64,000 nucleotides of DNA from Firm-04 sp964392175 (GCA_964392175.1 CAYMOJ010000003.1:45229-109228); one strand, 5' to 3'. Shown: positions 26,199 through 35,926, counted from the stretch's first letter. The notes: generated from the sequence alone by a model not told the origin. Made by a program: numbers and translations.

Positions 26199-28628
26199 TC
26201 AGCGTTGGGTGATTGCAAATTGCTTACCCAGTTTTTTCAAAATTGTTGCAACAAACTTGTCCACTTCGTTGTCGGTAAAGGCATGGTCATCGGGGGTAAA
26301 GGTAAGTGCAAACGCCATAGACTGCTTGCCCTTTTCGATCTGCTCACCACGATAGACATCAAACAGGGTTACATCGCCCAGTGCCTTACAGGCGTTCTTC
26401 ATGGCAGTGATCAAATCGCCGCAGAGGACGGTATCTTCTACCAGCAGCGCCAGATCACGGCGCACGGTGGGGAATTTGGGCAACGGGGTAAAATGGTATT
26501 CGCAGTGCAGCACGGGCATGAGCAGGTCAAGGGAGATTTCACAGAGGCAGGCAGCGTGTTCAGGAATCAGGCTGTCGGCGAGATCATGGGCGAGCATACC
26601 CACAAAACCGAGCTTCACATCGCCCAAGAATACCTCTGCGGTCATGCCGGGATGCAAGAAAGGATAGGTGGTGGCATCTTCGGGCTTTTTGTAGGTAAAG
26701 TGCAAGCGGAAGCTGTCTGCCAGTGCTTCCAGCACCGCCTTGCCGGCAAAGAAATCCACCTTGTTGCCAAACAGTGCGATGGCAAGTGCATCTTTTTCTT
26801 TGGGCGGTTCTACGGGTGGAATGGTATCCGCGTGAAAGGTCTTTGCGACCTCGAATAGTCTGCCACTGTCATTACCGCGGCGAATATTTCGCACTACCGC
26901 ATTGATCATGGAGGGTGTGAGCATCGTGCGCATTACGGAAAGGTCTTCGCTAATGGGATTACGGATGCGGATTGCTTTTCGTTGCGGTGCATCTTCGGGC
27001 AGGCGCAACAGATCGAAATCTTTGGGGGAGCAGAACGAGTAGTGGACTGTTTCATAGCAGCCCTGTGCACACAGTGCCTGTTTGAGTTTCAGCAGATTGC
27101 GCTGCTGATCGTTTCTGCCACCGGGTGTGACCTGTGCCGCAGCCAAGAATGTAGGCTTGATGTGACCATAGCCGTACATACGAATGAGTTCTTCGGCGAT
27201 ATCGGGGGCATTTTCGATGTCCTCACGGTAGGGGGGCACTTGTACGCGCAATGCATCGCCCTCAATGACGGGCTGGAAATCGAGGTTTGTCATAATGCGC
27301 AGGATCTCTGCATCGGGGATGGTGATACCGAGCAAGGCGTTCATCTTTGCGATGCTGACAGACAGAGAACGGCGTGCAATGGTGTCGCCTGCCGATACCT
27401 CAAAGTGAGAAGCGGTTACAACGCCACAGCCCAGCTCCTCGATGAGATGTAACGCGCGCTGCATACCCAACTGTGTGGTGTACGCATCCAGACCTTTTTC
27501 GAATCGCGCGGAAGAATCGGAGTGTTGCCCCAACCCGCGTGCGGTGCGACGGACATTATCTCTTGCAAATTTGGCAGATTCAAACACGACATCGGCGGTA
27601 TCGGGCTTGATCTCGGAGTTTAAGCCACCCATGATACCGGCCAGTGCGACGGGCTTTTTACCGTCGCAGATTACCAAGTTGGCGGGGGTAAGTTTGAATT
27701 CTTTCTCGTCCAGTGTAATGATCGGTTCGCCGTCAGTGGCACGGCGTACACAGATGGCATTTCCTTCCAGATTGCGAAGATCAAAAGCGTGCATGGGCTG
27801 ACCGAGTTCTTTCAACACATAGTTTGTGATATCCACGATGTTGGAGATGGAACGAATGCCCACCAGTGCCAGTCTGCGGCGCATCCACGCGGGGGAGGTG
27901 CCCATTTTGACATCACGAACATAGTGTGCGATATAGCGTGGGCAGAGGTCGGGGGCTTCTACCGTGACAGTAAACGGTTCCAACACTGAAGTATCCGGTG
28001 TAAAGTCCATTGTAGGCATTTTTAGCGGTTTGCCCAAGACTGCGGCAACTTCTCTTGCGATGCCCAACACGGATTGGCAATCGGGACGATTGGCGGTAAT
28101 GCTAATATCGTACATCCAGTCATCCAATCCTACGACAGGTTTTACATCGACACCATTTTCGACATCGGCAGGCAACACCAGCAGACCGCAATAATCTGCC
28201 CCGGGGTACAGGTCATCGTTGAGTCCGATTTCCACGCCGGAGCAAAGCATACCGGTAGATTCATAGCCACGCAGCTTGCCTTTTTTGATCTTCATGACAC
28301 CCTCTACGGTCACATGATCCTTTGCGGTGGCATAGACCGTTGCGCCCACTATTGCCACGGGATATTTTCCGCCAACTTGGACATTATCGGCACCACAGCA
28401 AATCTGGAACACGCCCTTATCGCCGCAATCTACCTGACATACATGAAGGTGCGTATCGGGGATGGGCTCGCATTCCTTCACTTCACCGACCACAACACCG
28501 GAAATATCCTCGCCCAGCTCGGTGAGGGTTTCTACCTCAAAGCCACAGTCAAAGAGTTTTTCCTGCAATTGTTGTGGCGTGACATCAATATCTACATATT
28601 CTTTCAACCAACTAAGGGGTATCAGCAT
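26199..28628 (-). CDS. pheT: Phenylalanyl-tRNA synthetase beta subunit
   Basis: 809-residue beta chain of the alpha2-beta2 PheRS. N-terminal MLIPLSWLKEYVDIDVTPQQL, an inserted tRNA-binding (EMAP-like) domain at about 40-150, B3/B4 editing domain (GIRSISNIVDITNYVL), B5 domain and C-terminal anticodon-binding domain (LPKFPTVRRDLALLV) are all present at full length. It follows pheS after 32 bases with the pair reading pheS-pheT. Confidence 0.97.
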   Translation of the reverse strand: MLIPLSWLKEYVDIDVTPQQLQEKLFDCGFEVETLTELGEDISGVVVGEVKECEPIPDTHLHVCQVDCGDKGVFQICCGADNVQVGGKYPVAIVGATVYATAKDHVTVEGVMKIKKGKLRGYESTGMLCSGVEIGLNDDLYPGADYCGLLVLPADVENGVDVKPVVGLDDWMYDISITANRPDCQSVLGIAREVAAVLGKPLKMPTMDFTPDTSVLEPFTVTVEAPDLCPRYIAHYVRDVKMGTSPAWMRRRLALVGIRSISNIVDITNYVLKELGQPMHAFDLRNLEGNAICVRRATDGEPIITLDEKEFKLTPANLVICDGKKPVALAGIMGGLNSEIKPDTADVVFESAKFARDNVRRTARGLGQHSDSSARFEKGLDAYTTQLGMQRALHLIEELGCGVVTASHFEVSAGDTIARRSLSVSIAKMNALLGITIPDAEILRIMTNLDFQPVIEGDALRVQVPPYREDIENAPDIAEELIRMYGYGHIKPTFLAAAQVTPGGRNDQQRNLLKLKQALCAQGCYETVHYSFCSPKDFDLLRLPEDAPQRKAIRIRNPISEDLSVMRTMLTPSMINAVVRNIRRGNDSGRLFEVAKTFHADTIPPVEPPKEKDALAIALFGNKVDFFAGKAVLEALADSFRLHFTYKKPEDATTYPFLHPGMTAEVFLGDVKLGFVGMLAHDLADSLIPEHAACLCEISLDLLMPVLHCEYHFTPLPKFPTVRRDLALLVEDTVLCGDLITAMKNACKALGDVTLFDVYRGEQIEKGKQSMAFALTFTPDDHAFTDNEVDKFVATILKKLGKQFAITQR

Positions 28629-28660
28629 AATATGATCTTCCTTTCTGTTGCAAGTGGTGC

Positions 28661-29686
28661 TTAGTCGCGGAACTGTTCCAGTACACGGACATCGGATTCA
28701 AACAGCAGCTTGATGTTGTTGATGCCATATTTCAGCATGGCAATACGCTCTACGCCCATACCGAACGCAAAGCCGGTATACACATCCGGATCTACGCCAC
28801 AATTCTCAAGCACATGGCGATTTACCATGCCTGCACCAAGCACTTCGATCCAACCGGTATCCTTGCACAGACGGCAGCCTTTGCCACCACAGGCAAAGCA
28901 ACTGACATCCACCTCTACAGAAGGTTCTGTGAATGGAAAATAGGATGGGCGCAGACGGGTTTTCACCTGCTGACCGAAAATGCGCTGTGCGAACACATCC
29001 AGCATACCCTGCAAGTCGCAGAGGGTGATGCCTTTATCCACAACCAGTCCCTCCATCTGAGAAAACATGGGTGAGTGTGTGGCATCGTCATCAGAGCGGA
29101 ACACTTTGCCGGGAGAAAGAATCTTGATGGGCGGCTGAGCGTTTTCCATCACACGGATCTGACCGGCAGAGGTCTGGGTGCGCAGCAGCAATTCTTCAGT
29201 GATATAAAAAGTATCCTGCATATCTCGTGCCGGGTGATCAGCCGGGGTGTTCAAGGCAGTGAAGTTATAGTAGTCATTTTCGATCTCCGGGCCTTCAAAA
29301 ATCGTGAAGCCCATGCCTGCAAAAATGTCGATCAATTCGTTAACGATTAGCGTATTGGGGTGCAGTGCACCAGCGGCAAACGGATGTGCAGGCATTGTTA
29401 CATCGATCTGCTCGGCAGCGTTTTTCTGTGCCAGCTCTGCTGCTTTCAGTCGTGCGTCTTGCGCAGTGAAAAAATCCAACGCCCATTGTTTTAGTTCGTT
29501 TACTACCTTGCCAAACGCAGGCCGATCTTCGGGGGCAAGATCACGCATATTCTTCATCAGCGCGGAAATTTTTCCGGTTTTATTATCGAGATACTGCTTG
29601 CGGAGCAGGTACATCTCTTTGGAATCGGTGATTGATGCGGCAGCGCTTTCGATTTCCTGCTGCATCGTGTGCATTTGTTCATCCAT
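28661..29686 (-). CDS. pheS: Phenylalanyl-tRNA synthetase alpha subunit
   Basis: 341-residue catalytic subunit. The class II motif 2 (SPGKVFRSDDDATHSPMFSQMEGLVVD) and motif 3 (GFAFGMGVERIAML) are clear, after an N-terminal coiled coil that contacts tRNA. The ATG at 29686 (MDEQMHTMQ) gives the usual length; the frame remains open to 29770, but that overlaps the promoter. No T-box leader fits: the promoter is only about 55 bases upstream. Confidence 0.96.
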   Translation of the reverse strand: MDEQMHTMQQEIESAAASITDSKEMYLLRKQYLDNKTGKISALMKNMRDLAPEDRPAFGKVVNELKQWALDFFTAQDARLKAAELAQKNAAEQIDVTMPAHPFAAGALHPNTLIVNELIDIFAGMGFTIFEGPEIENDYYNFTALNTPADHPARDMQDTFYITEELLLRTQTSAGQIRVMENAQPPIKILSPGKVFRSDDDATHSPMFSQMEGLVVDKGITLCDLQGMLDVFAQRIFGQQVKTRLRPSYFPFTEPSVEVDVSCFACGGKGCRLCKDTGWIEVLGAGMVNRHVLENCGVDPDVYTGFAFGMGVERIAMLKYGINNIKLLFESDVRVLEQFRD

Positions 29687-29741
29687 CGGTGTGTTACCGT
29701 CCTCTCGTGAAAAATCAAATGGAAACAAAAACCTATCTTCT

Positions 29742-29770
29742 AGTATACTCCAAATTTGTCTGATTGTCAA
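29742..29770 (-). promoter_or_regulatory. Sigma-A promoter for pheS-pheT
   Basis: On the minus strand TTGACA (29765-29770) and TATACT (29742-29747) with a 17-base spacer. Confidence 0.88.
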
Positions 29771-29938
29771 GTATCATTGCACAATCAAAGCTTCATACAT
29801 TGTTCATGGTGCTGATCAATATGTTGCAGGATAAAGACGCCATTGTATGAGCTGTTGTCTTGCCATCAGGTTTTGAAGCTTGCTGTACATAGCATTGGAG
29901 ATGCTATAGCCACCGCCGTGTTTTTCTACAATTTCCAC

Positions 29939-29967
29939 TTGACAACCGGGGGCACTTATGGTATAAT
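29939..29967 (+). promoter_or_regulatory. Sigma-A promoter for the YbjN-like gene
   Basis: TTGACA at 29939-29944 and TATAAT at 29962-29967, spacer 17 bases, 42 bases before the start codon. Confidence 0.9.
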
Positions 29968-30008
29968 ATGACCATTAAAGATATGTTTTCACAAAGGGGG
30001 CGGCTCCG

Positions 30009-30551
30009 TTGGAATTGACACCGCAGCGCATGGAACAATCGCGCAAAAACTTTAATGTGCTGATTACCATGCTGGAACAGAAACAGTTGAAATATGTCAT
30101 TGAGGAAAATCGACAGGATTTTGCCCATGTTCGGATCCGATTTACCGGTGAGGATTTGCCGATGGATCTCCATTTGCTGTTTCGTCCGGAGCGACAGATG
30201 GTGTCACTGTATTCGCCTATGCCCTTTTCAGTACCCGCAGGGCGCAGTGCGGATATGGCAGTAGCGGTGGCTGCGGTAAATCATCGGCTGGCGGATGGTT
30301 CTTTTGATTTTGATTACAGTGCAGGCACCTTGCGGTTTCGTTTGACTGTTGCCTTTATGGAAACCACACTGAGTGCTGCACTTTTCGATTATATGATCTA
30401 TGTTGCGGCGGATACGATCGATCGCTATAATGACCGTTTTTTGGCATTGAGCGAGGGTAGTGTGACTTTGATGGATTTTTTGCATCCGAATGAAAAGCAA
30501 CCGAAACAAAAATCCGGACAAATGGAGAAAAGCCAATGCGAAAATATCTGA
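30009..30551 (+). CDS. YbjN-domain-like protein
   Basis: 180-residue soluble protein. The segment VNHRLADGSFDFDYSAGTLRFRL resembles the YbjN / type III secretion chaperone-like fold, a family of unknown biochemical role. The start is a TTG at 30009, chosen because aaaggggg sits 7 bases before it. The last 16 bases overlap the next gene, which suggests coupling. Confidence 0.6.
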   Translation: MELTPQRMEQSRKNFNVLITMLEQKQLKYVIEENRQDFAHVRIRFTGEDLPMDLHLLFRPERQMVSLYSPMPFSVPAGRSADMAVAVAAVNHRLADGSFDFDYSAGTLRFRLTVAFMETTLSAALFDYMIYVAADTIDRYNDRFLALSEGSVTLMDFLHPNEKQPKQKSGQMEKSQCENI

Positions 30552-30979
30552 CAGCGTACTTAAGCCGTATTGAGGATCTGCTGAAGCGCAATGTACCCTT
30601 GGATTATGACGAACTGATACGGAATCATTTGCAAAAAATTGAGTTTATGCAGCATGAGCGGCTCATTCACTTTCTGGTGACAATGCTTTTTGCACTGGGA
30701 TTGTTTTTGTTGATGGGGACTTTTCTTGTGGCAGAAACCGTGCTGCTGCTACCGTTGCTCTTTTTGATCCTGATTTTGCTGATCCCGTATATTTTGCATT
30801 ATTATTTTCTGGAAAATTCTGTGCAAAAGATGTATCGTATTTATGATGAGCTGAATCATCGTCGCTTGGAGCGTAATCGATTGTTGCGCGAAGCTGCCGA
30901 GCGTGCTGCCATTGCCGAGAGTGTGCCCATGGCGGATTCTGCGAAGCCCGGTACAGAGAACGAACTATCCGCAAAATAA
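30536..30979 (+). CDS. Small two-helix membrane protein, unknown
   Basis: 147 residues. A charged N-terminal 40 residues is followed by two adjacent hydrophobic helices (about 43-65 and 68-90) and a charged, probably coiled C-terminal tail (YDELNHRRLERNRLLREAAERAA). I do not recognise the family. It overlaps the YbjN-like gene by 16 bases and probably works with it. Confidence 0.55.
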   Translation: MRKYLTAYLSRIEDLLKRNVPLDYDELIRNHLQKIEFMQHERLIHFLVTMLFALGLFLLMGTFLVAETVLLLPLLFLILILLIPYILHYYFLENSVQKMYRIYDELNHRRLERNRLLREAAERAAIAESVPMADSAKPGTENELSAK

Positions 30980-31024
30980 GCACTGTATGTGTTACCTCCT
31001 TGCTTTGAAAGGAATGAGATCTCT

Positions 31025-31390
31025 ATGGAGTTGTATCGCCCCGTGACCAATCAAGAATATAATGCCATCGCTGCGAAGGATTTTGCAGGTTTTCCGCGGC
31101 AAGATGACAAGCCACTGCTGACACTTTTGCTTTCTTGCGAAGGTGCTATGCAAATTGCCCGTCATCTACATATGCCCGATGGTGATCACGATGTCTATGT
31201 GCTGAGCATTTTGGTCGATGACGCATATATCCGACAGTTCCCTGTGCGGAATGCAGATGATAATTATCGTCGCGCACTATGGCTTGCCGCCGATGAGACT
31301 GATATTCTTAATCAGCACCTGATCGGCAAGATCCGTGTGGTGGAGCACTTTCAGCCCGCCCCTGATGAACGCAATGCCTTTTTTGTATGA
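31025..31390 (+). CDS. Hypothetical protein, 121 residues
   Basis: A soluble, acidic protein with no motif I recognise. The ATG at 31025 has gaaagga upstream, so an open extension to 30989 is rejected. It follows the membrane protein gene by 45 bases on the same strand, and codon usage resembles the neighbours, which supports its being real. Confidence 0.55.
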   Translation: MELYRPVTNQEYNAIAAKDFAGFPRQDDKPLLTLLLSCEGAMQIARHLHMPDGDHDVYVLSILVDDAYIRQFPVRNADDNYRRALWLAADETDILNQHLIGKIRVVEHFQPAPDERNAFFV

Positions 31391-31398
31391 TGATTGCT

Positions 31399-31428
31399 GC
31401 CGCATGGAGCGTAACAGCTCTGTGCGGC
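31399..31428 (+). terminator. Hairpin after the 121-residue ORF
   Basis: A 12-bp stem with two wobbles (31399-31410 with 31417-31428) and a 6-base loop. There is no T-run, so it may be a weak terminator or a processing element. Confidence 0.35.
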
Positions 31429-31472
31429 GTTGGCTTGCATAAATGAATCTAATTCTAAATAAAGGAGTTTTT

Positions 31473-32084
31473 ATGATGGCAATGACGATTTTGTACCCCG
31501 TGGGCAAGCAGTTGTATGTCAATTTGACGAACCGTTGCCCTTGTAATTGTACTTTTTGTATTCGCCACAATGGAGATGGCGCATATGGTTCCGATAGTTT
31601 GTGGCTGGATCATGAACCTGCCTTTGAGGAGGTAAAGGCAGCCTTTTCAGCGTATGATCTCTCACAGTGGACGGAGCTTGTTTTTTGTGGCTATGGTGAA
31701 CCAACCTCAGCACTGGAACTGTTGCTGCAAACGGCGGCGTATGCAAAATCACAGAAGGGCTGTCCGCCTGTACGTCTGAATACCAACGGTCTTGCCGATT
31801 TGATTCATGGCAGAAGCACTGCCACAGAATTTGCCGGTAAGTTTGATGTGATCTCCATCAGCTTGAATGCAGGCACTGAGGCAGAATATATGGCAGTTAC
31901 GCGTCCAAAATGGGATAATGCATTCGTTGCTATGCAGGAATTTGCGAAATCGGTGAAGAAGTATGTGCCAAAAGTCATGTTTACCGTCGTGGATGTGATT
32001 CCGAAAGAGGAAATTGCCGCAGCGCAGGCGGTTGCAGATGCCGTAGGCATTCCGCTGCGAGTACGTGAGTATATTGCAGAGTAA
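31473..32084 (+). CDS. TatD-associated type radical SAM protein
   Basis: 203-residue compact radical SAM protein. The iron-sulfur motif CX3CX2C is in NRCPCNCTFCIRH, about 30 residues from the start, and FCGYGEPT is the SAM-binding GEP-type motif. The layout matches the short radical SAM proteins often linked to, or fused with, TatD nucleases in Clostridia, though no tatD gene is nearby. The reaction is unknown. ATG at 31473 follows aaaggag. Confidence 0.78.
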   Translation: MMAMTILYPVGKQLYVNLTNRCPCNCTFCIRHNGDGAYGSDSLWLDHEPAFEEVKAAFSAYDLSQWTELVFCGYGEPTSALELLLQTAAYAKSQKGCPPVRLNTNGLADLIHGRSTATEFAGKFDVISISLNAGTEAEYMAVTRPKWDNAFVAMQEFAKSVKKYVPKVMFTVVDVIPKEEIAAAQAVADAVGIPLRVREYIAE

Positions 32085-32103
32085 CGTGAAAGGTAACACA
32101 GAT

Positions 32104-33264
32104 ATGGTTTTGAAAAGTTTTATGAAACGGCTCGCAGCGGTGACACTGAGCATCGCGATGCTCAGTGCTGCAACCGCCTGTACCGACCATTCTTCCGATG
32201 CTTCCAATGACAATTCATCGGGAAGTACTCCGGCAGAGTTGGTTGTATCCGATGGCACCGCAAGAGTTTATATCGAGAATGGTGCGTTTCAAGTGAATGG
32301 CGAGGATATCTGGTTCAGCGGTACAAATACACCATGGGATAACTGGGACGATTTCGGCAGAGATTTTGATGCCGACTTCTGGGATAGCCATTTTGCTGCC
32401 CTTCATGAGTCGGGTATCAATTCTTCTCGTGTGTGGATCTTGTGTAGTGGCGACTACGGTATCCAGTTTGATGCCAATAATCATGTTACGGGCATGACCG
32501 ATCAATTTTGGGCAGATGTGGATGCGTTGATGGCGATCGCTGCAAAGCATAAGATCTATATTATGGCGACGATGATGTCCTTTGACTGCTGTAAAGAGGG
32601 TAACAAAAATCACAAGCGTTTCCGTCATATCATCAATGATGAACCTGCTTTGCAAAGCTATATCGATAACTACATCGTACCTTTTGTCAAACGTTACGAT
32701 AGCAACGATTATCTGTATAGTATTGATATTTGTAATGAACCGGACTGGATCAATGAGAATGAAGAGTGTGGCAAGATCGATGTGCAGCCGCTGGTGAATT
32801 TCTTTGCAAAGGTATCTGCGGCAATTCATCAAAACAGCGATATTTTAGTGACCACGGGCATTGCCATTGTACGCAATAATTCCGATACGCATAAGATCAA
32901 TTGGGTGAGTGATGCAGTGATGAAGGAGTATGGCGGCGATGATGCTTGCATGGATTTCTACTCTGTGCATTTCTACGATTGGATGCTCACCTGGTATGGG
33001 AATCCCTTTGTGATGACCCCTGAGCAGTATGGGCTGGATACCTCTAAACCCAATGTGATGGGCGAATGCTCAGCACTTGGCTCACAGGTGGAGAATATGG
33101 ATCTGTGTCAGGCGGCGCAATCATTGTATGATAACGGCTGGGATGGTGTTTTCCCGTGGACTTCTAATGGCTCCGATACCAATGGCGGCTTTGATGAGGT
33201 CAGTGCATATGGAAAACAAATGCTTACACAGATCCCTGCGTTGCTTTTTCCCTTGGAACAATGA
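32104..33264 (+). CDS. GH5-like glycoside hydrolase, lipoprotein
   Basis: 386-residue exported enzyme. The signal peptide ends in a lipobox, LSAATAC with Cys at residue 26, so the mature protein should be tethered to the membrane outer face. A Ser/Asn/Asp-rich spacer precedes the barrel. Clan GH-A residues are visible: the acid/base E212 in ICNEPDW and the nucleophile E321 in MGECSALG. The subfamily (beta-glucanase or beta-mannanase) cannot be told by eye. No dockerin or binding module is attached. ATG at 32104 with gaaaggt upstream. Confidence 0.8.
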   Translation: MVLKSFMKRLAAVTLSIAMLSAATACTDHSSDASNDNSSGSTPAELVVSDGTARVYIENGAFQVNGEDIWFSGTNTPWDNWDDFGRDFDADFWDSHFAALHESGINSSRVWILCSGDYGIQFDANNHVTGMTDQFWADVDALMAIAAKHKIYIMATMMSFDCCKEGNKNHKRFRHIINDEPALQSYIDNYIVPFVKRYDSNDYLYSIDICNEPDWINENEECGKIDVQPLVNFFAKVSAAIHQNSDILVTTGIAIVRNNSDTHKINWVSDAVMKEYGGDDACMDFYSVHFYDWMLTWYGNPFVMTPEQYGLDTSKPNVMGECSALGSQVENMDLCQAAQSLYDNGWDGVFPWTSNGSDTNGGFDEVSAYGKQMLTQIPALLFPLEQ

Positions 33265-33286
33265 AGTCTCGCTTCCACTAATACGT

Positions 33287-33336
33287 CAAAAAACGACCGT
33301 ACCTCTTGATGAGGTATGGTCGTTTTCGCCTTTTTT
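33287..33336. terminator. Bidirectional terminator between GH5 and pectate lyase
   Basis: A stem of about 16 bp with one wobble (33290-33305 with 33311-33326), flanked by A- and T-rich tracts on both sides, between two convergent genes. Confidence 0.88.
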
Positions 33337-33341
33337 CAGGC

Positions 33342-35651
33342 TCATTTTGTAAGGCTTGCCAGCATCTTTAAAATTGCGATCGCGTCTTCGTTATCCACGC
33401 TTGCGTTGCCGTCTACATCGGCATTTGCCATACCAGTGGCAGAAATTTCAGCCATTGCATCCTCTGATAGAAAACGATTCAGCAAAATAACATCACCGAC
33501 TTTTACAAAACCATCGCAATTTACATCACCTGTGATGGTTGCTGTAGAAGCTTCGTTGGTAGTTGTGGCGATTGTACTTTGTGAGGGATCATCCATATGC
33601 ACTGCCATATAATACAGGAACACAGAACCATCGCCTTTTTGAATAGTATGATTGCCTGCGGCAAGCTCCATAGTAAATATGCCACTTGCGGGAACGTCAT
33701 ACTTGGTTCCATCTACCTTAAAGGATGTACCGTTTTGCATTACCAGTGTGAGCGTTGCGGTTACAGTGTTGGCAAATGCAATATTGGTTGCCGATTCCAT
33801 CTTCAGGCAAGTGGTTAGTTCCAGATCCCCATAGTGCATACTGCCCTTCTCATTAGAGAGATTGCCTGTGATCGAATAAAAACTGCTGGATATGCCGTGC
33901 AATGTGAAATTGTGAATATATTCGGAGGTCACGATGGGATCAGTAACAATGCCACTACCGGTGGTAGTTGTCGTCGTCGTGGTGGAAGTGCTGCCGGTTG
34001 TGATGCCGGTTACAATGGGATCCGGTGTTGTACCGATATATGAGCCACTGCCAACGGATACAATTGCATCATCATAGTTGACCAGTGCCGCTTTGAGTGC
34101 TTCGATTACTGAGGAATTGCTGTCCTCTGTGCTGTTGTCGAAATCCCATTGAAAATCGCCACCGTTGATTCTGCCCGCCCATGCTTCTACGATGGTGGGA
34201 ATATCTTCGGCTGCATCGACAGAGTAGTTGTACATATCGCTTGCGGTATCAAAGTTATTATAGGTTGCACCGCCGTTTGTTGCCTTTACAGAAGATGGTA
34301 CCTGTTCGGTTCTGAAAGAAGCATCATAGCAGTCAAAATCAGTGCTGTTTTGACTATAGGGTTGATAGGAGCCAGCACCAATGATCACATTGCCGTACGC
34401 TTTGATCATTCCGCCTGTTTCGCCTGAAAGGGTTTTCTCAGTATCTGAGCCTTGGGTAGAAATGATCATGGGCTTTTTGCAATTACGGAAGTAATTGTTC
34501 TCAACGAAGATATCAGAATCTGTGGTGGAACCAATGCCGTATTTGGCATTGCCGTCATAATAGTTGTTATATACATGCACCGTTGCTACTCGCACACGAG
34601 GGTGACGGGAATCGGAATGATCGTACCAGTTGTGGTGATAGGTGATGTAGTTGGAGGTATCGCTAGCGTTTGCCCCCTGCAAATTGCATTTTCCGTTATC
34701 CCAGAAGTGGTTGTAGGAGTGGGTAATGTGATGTGATTTTTTGGTATCCAGTGCCCCATCGCCTTTGACCTGATCGGCATCCGAGCCTGCATCGCCGTAG
34801 AAAAAATCACAGTTGTGTACCCAACAGTAGCTGTTGCCTTGCTGCAAACCACAGTCATCGCCCTCATCGCTGTCGCAGTTCATAAAGCCCAGATTGCGAA
34901 CCTCAACATCCACGCAGTTTTTTAGCACAATGCCAAAACCGTTCATGGTGGCGTCGTTGCCGATGCCCTCAAGGGTCATGCCGGCAGTAACGGTATCAAT
35001 CATCAGGTCACCCTTAGGCATATTGGCCGGGTCGGTGATATTGCCAATAAAGCGGATTGCCATAGGACGGGTTTCTTTGCCCTTTTTATATGCAGTAATG
35101 ATATTCTGTACACCGGTAATGGTTTGCACACCTTTTCCATCCGGGTCGATCTCTGCGGTGACGGAATCTTTGTTAGCATCAGTGACATAAATCACAATGG
35201 CACTGGATTTCAGTGTGCCGTCAGCATTGTATGCGCCCAGTGCCTTACCGTTTGCAAAGGCATAGCCCTCACGGTTGTGAGAGACCACGGTCACATTGAC
35301 TTCATTTGCCTTGGAGACATCCTCACTGCCACCAATGACAGGTACGACCTTCATGGTATAGCTGCCGGCAGCAAGACCCACCGCATCGGCGCGATAATAG
35401 CCGTTGTATTGACGGATCAACATACTGTCGATGCGCGTGCCATTGCAATATACATTGTAGCCTTCGGCCTGATCCACAGGCGTCCACTGGCAGTACGCGG
35501 ATTCAAAAAAGCCCCCCGATTCTGTAAAAGCCACTGTGCTTGCGGCATAAACGACCGCAGTAGATACTTCGGCAGTGGGCATTGCCACACTTCCAAACAG
35601 CATTGCAGTACCACAAAGAATGGCTGCAACGCGCATATTGTTTGTTCTCAT
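33342..35651 (-). CDS. Pectate lyase (PL1) with type I dockerin
   Basis: 769-residue secreted enzyme. Order: signal peptide (about 1-36), an Fn3-like domain to about 120, a parallel beta-helix pectate lyase with the catalytic-region RHPRVR at 349-354 and preceding YHHNWYDHS, a Thr-rich linker, a beta-sandwich module of about 110 residues, and a type I dockerin in the last 65 residues. The dockerin has two calcium-loop repeats (DVNCDGFVKVGD and DVDGNASVDNED). It should cleave polygalacturonan and dock on a cellulosome scaffoldin. ATG at 35651; promoter at 35730-35758. Confidence 0.92.
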   Translation of the reverse strand: MRTNNMRVAAILCGTAMLFGSVAMPTAEVSTAVVYAASTVAFTESGGFFESAYCQWTPVDQAEGYNVYCNGTRIDSMLIRQYNGYYRADAVGLAAGSYTMKVVPVIGGSEDVSKANEVNVTVVSHNREGYAFANGKALGAYNADGTLKSSAIVIYVTDANKDSVTAEIDPDGKGVQTITGVQNIITAYKKGKETRPMAIRFIGNITDPANMPKGDLMIDTVTAGMTLEGIGNDATMNGFGIVLKNCVDVEVRNLGFMNCDSDEGDDCGLQQGNSYCWVHNCDFFYGDAGSDADQVKGDGALDTKKSHHITHSYNHFWDNGKCNLQGANASDTSNYITYHHNWYDHSDSRHPRVRVATVHVYNNYYDGNAKYGIGSTTDSDIFVENNYFRNCKKPMIISTQGSDTEKTLSGETGGMIKAYGNVIIGAGSYQPYSQNSTDFDCYDASFRTEQVPSSVKATNGGATYNNFDTASDMYNYSVDAAEDIPTIVEAWAGRINGGDFQWDFDNSTEDSNSSVIEALKAALVNYDDAIVSVGSGSYIGTTPDPIVTGITTGSTSTTTTTTTTGSGIVTDPIVTSEYIHNFTLHGISSSFYSITGNLSNEKGSMHYGDLELTTCLKMESATNIAFANTVTATLTLVMQNGTSFKVDGTKYDVPASGIFTMELAAGNHTIQKGDGSVFLYYMAVHMDDPSQSTIATTTNEASTATITGDVNCDGFVKVGDVILLNRFLSEDAMAEISATGMANADVDGNASVDNEDAIAILKMLASLTK

Positions 35652-35729
35652 TGCGATTACCCCTTTTTTTATTATGATCAACTCGCGGCGCAGGGCGGAT
35701 AGACACCTTGCCCTGTTCTCCGTACCAAT

Positions 35730-35758
35730 AATATACTGCATTTTTGCTCGTGAAGCAA
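35730..35758 (-). promoter_or_regulatory. Promoter for the pectate lyase
   Basis: On the minus strand TTGCTT (35753-35758) and TATATT (35730-35735) with a 17-base spacer, about 80 bases upstream of the start. Confidence 0.65.
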
Positions 35759-35893
35759 TGAACAATATTCGCTTTTTTCTGCACAATTATCCAAAACAGG
35801 GGTGTTGTGACAAAAAACATCAAAAAAAGAAAAGCGATTTTCAATCAAAATTTGTGCGAAGTCACAAAAAACGGTGAAAGTGTTGTGTGAAGC

Positions 35894-35922
35894 TTGACAA
35901 TCGACAAAAAAAGTGGTATCCT
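35894..35922 (+). promoter_or_regulatory. Heat-shock operon promoter
   Basis: TTGACA at 35894-35899 and TATCCT at 35917-35922 with a 17-base spacer, directly before the CIRCE operator. The remaining bases between the two divergent promoters (35759-35893) are A+T-rich and hold nothing I recognise. Confidence 0.8.
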
Positions 35923-35926
35923 AATA

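Noticed and set aside
28629..29770. T-box riboswitch before pheS or ileS
   Set aside because: Promoters lie within about 60 bases of both start codons, leaving no room for a T-box leader, and no TGGNACCGCG-like motif was seen.
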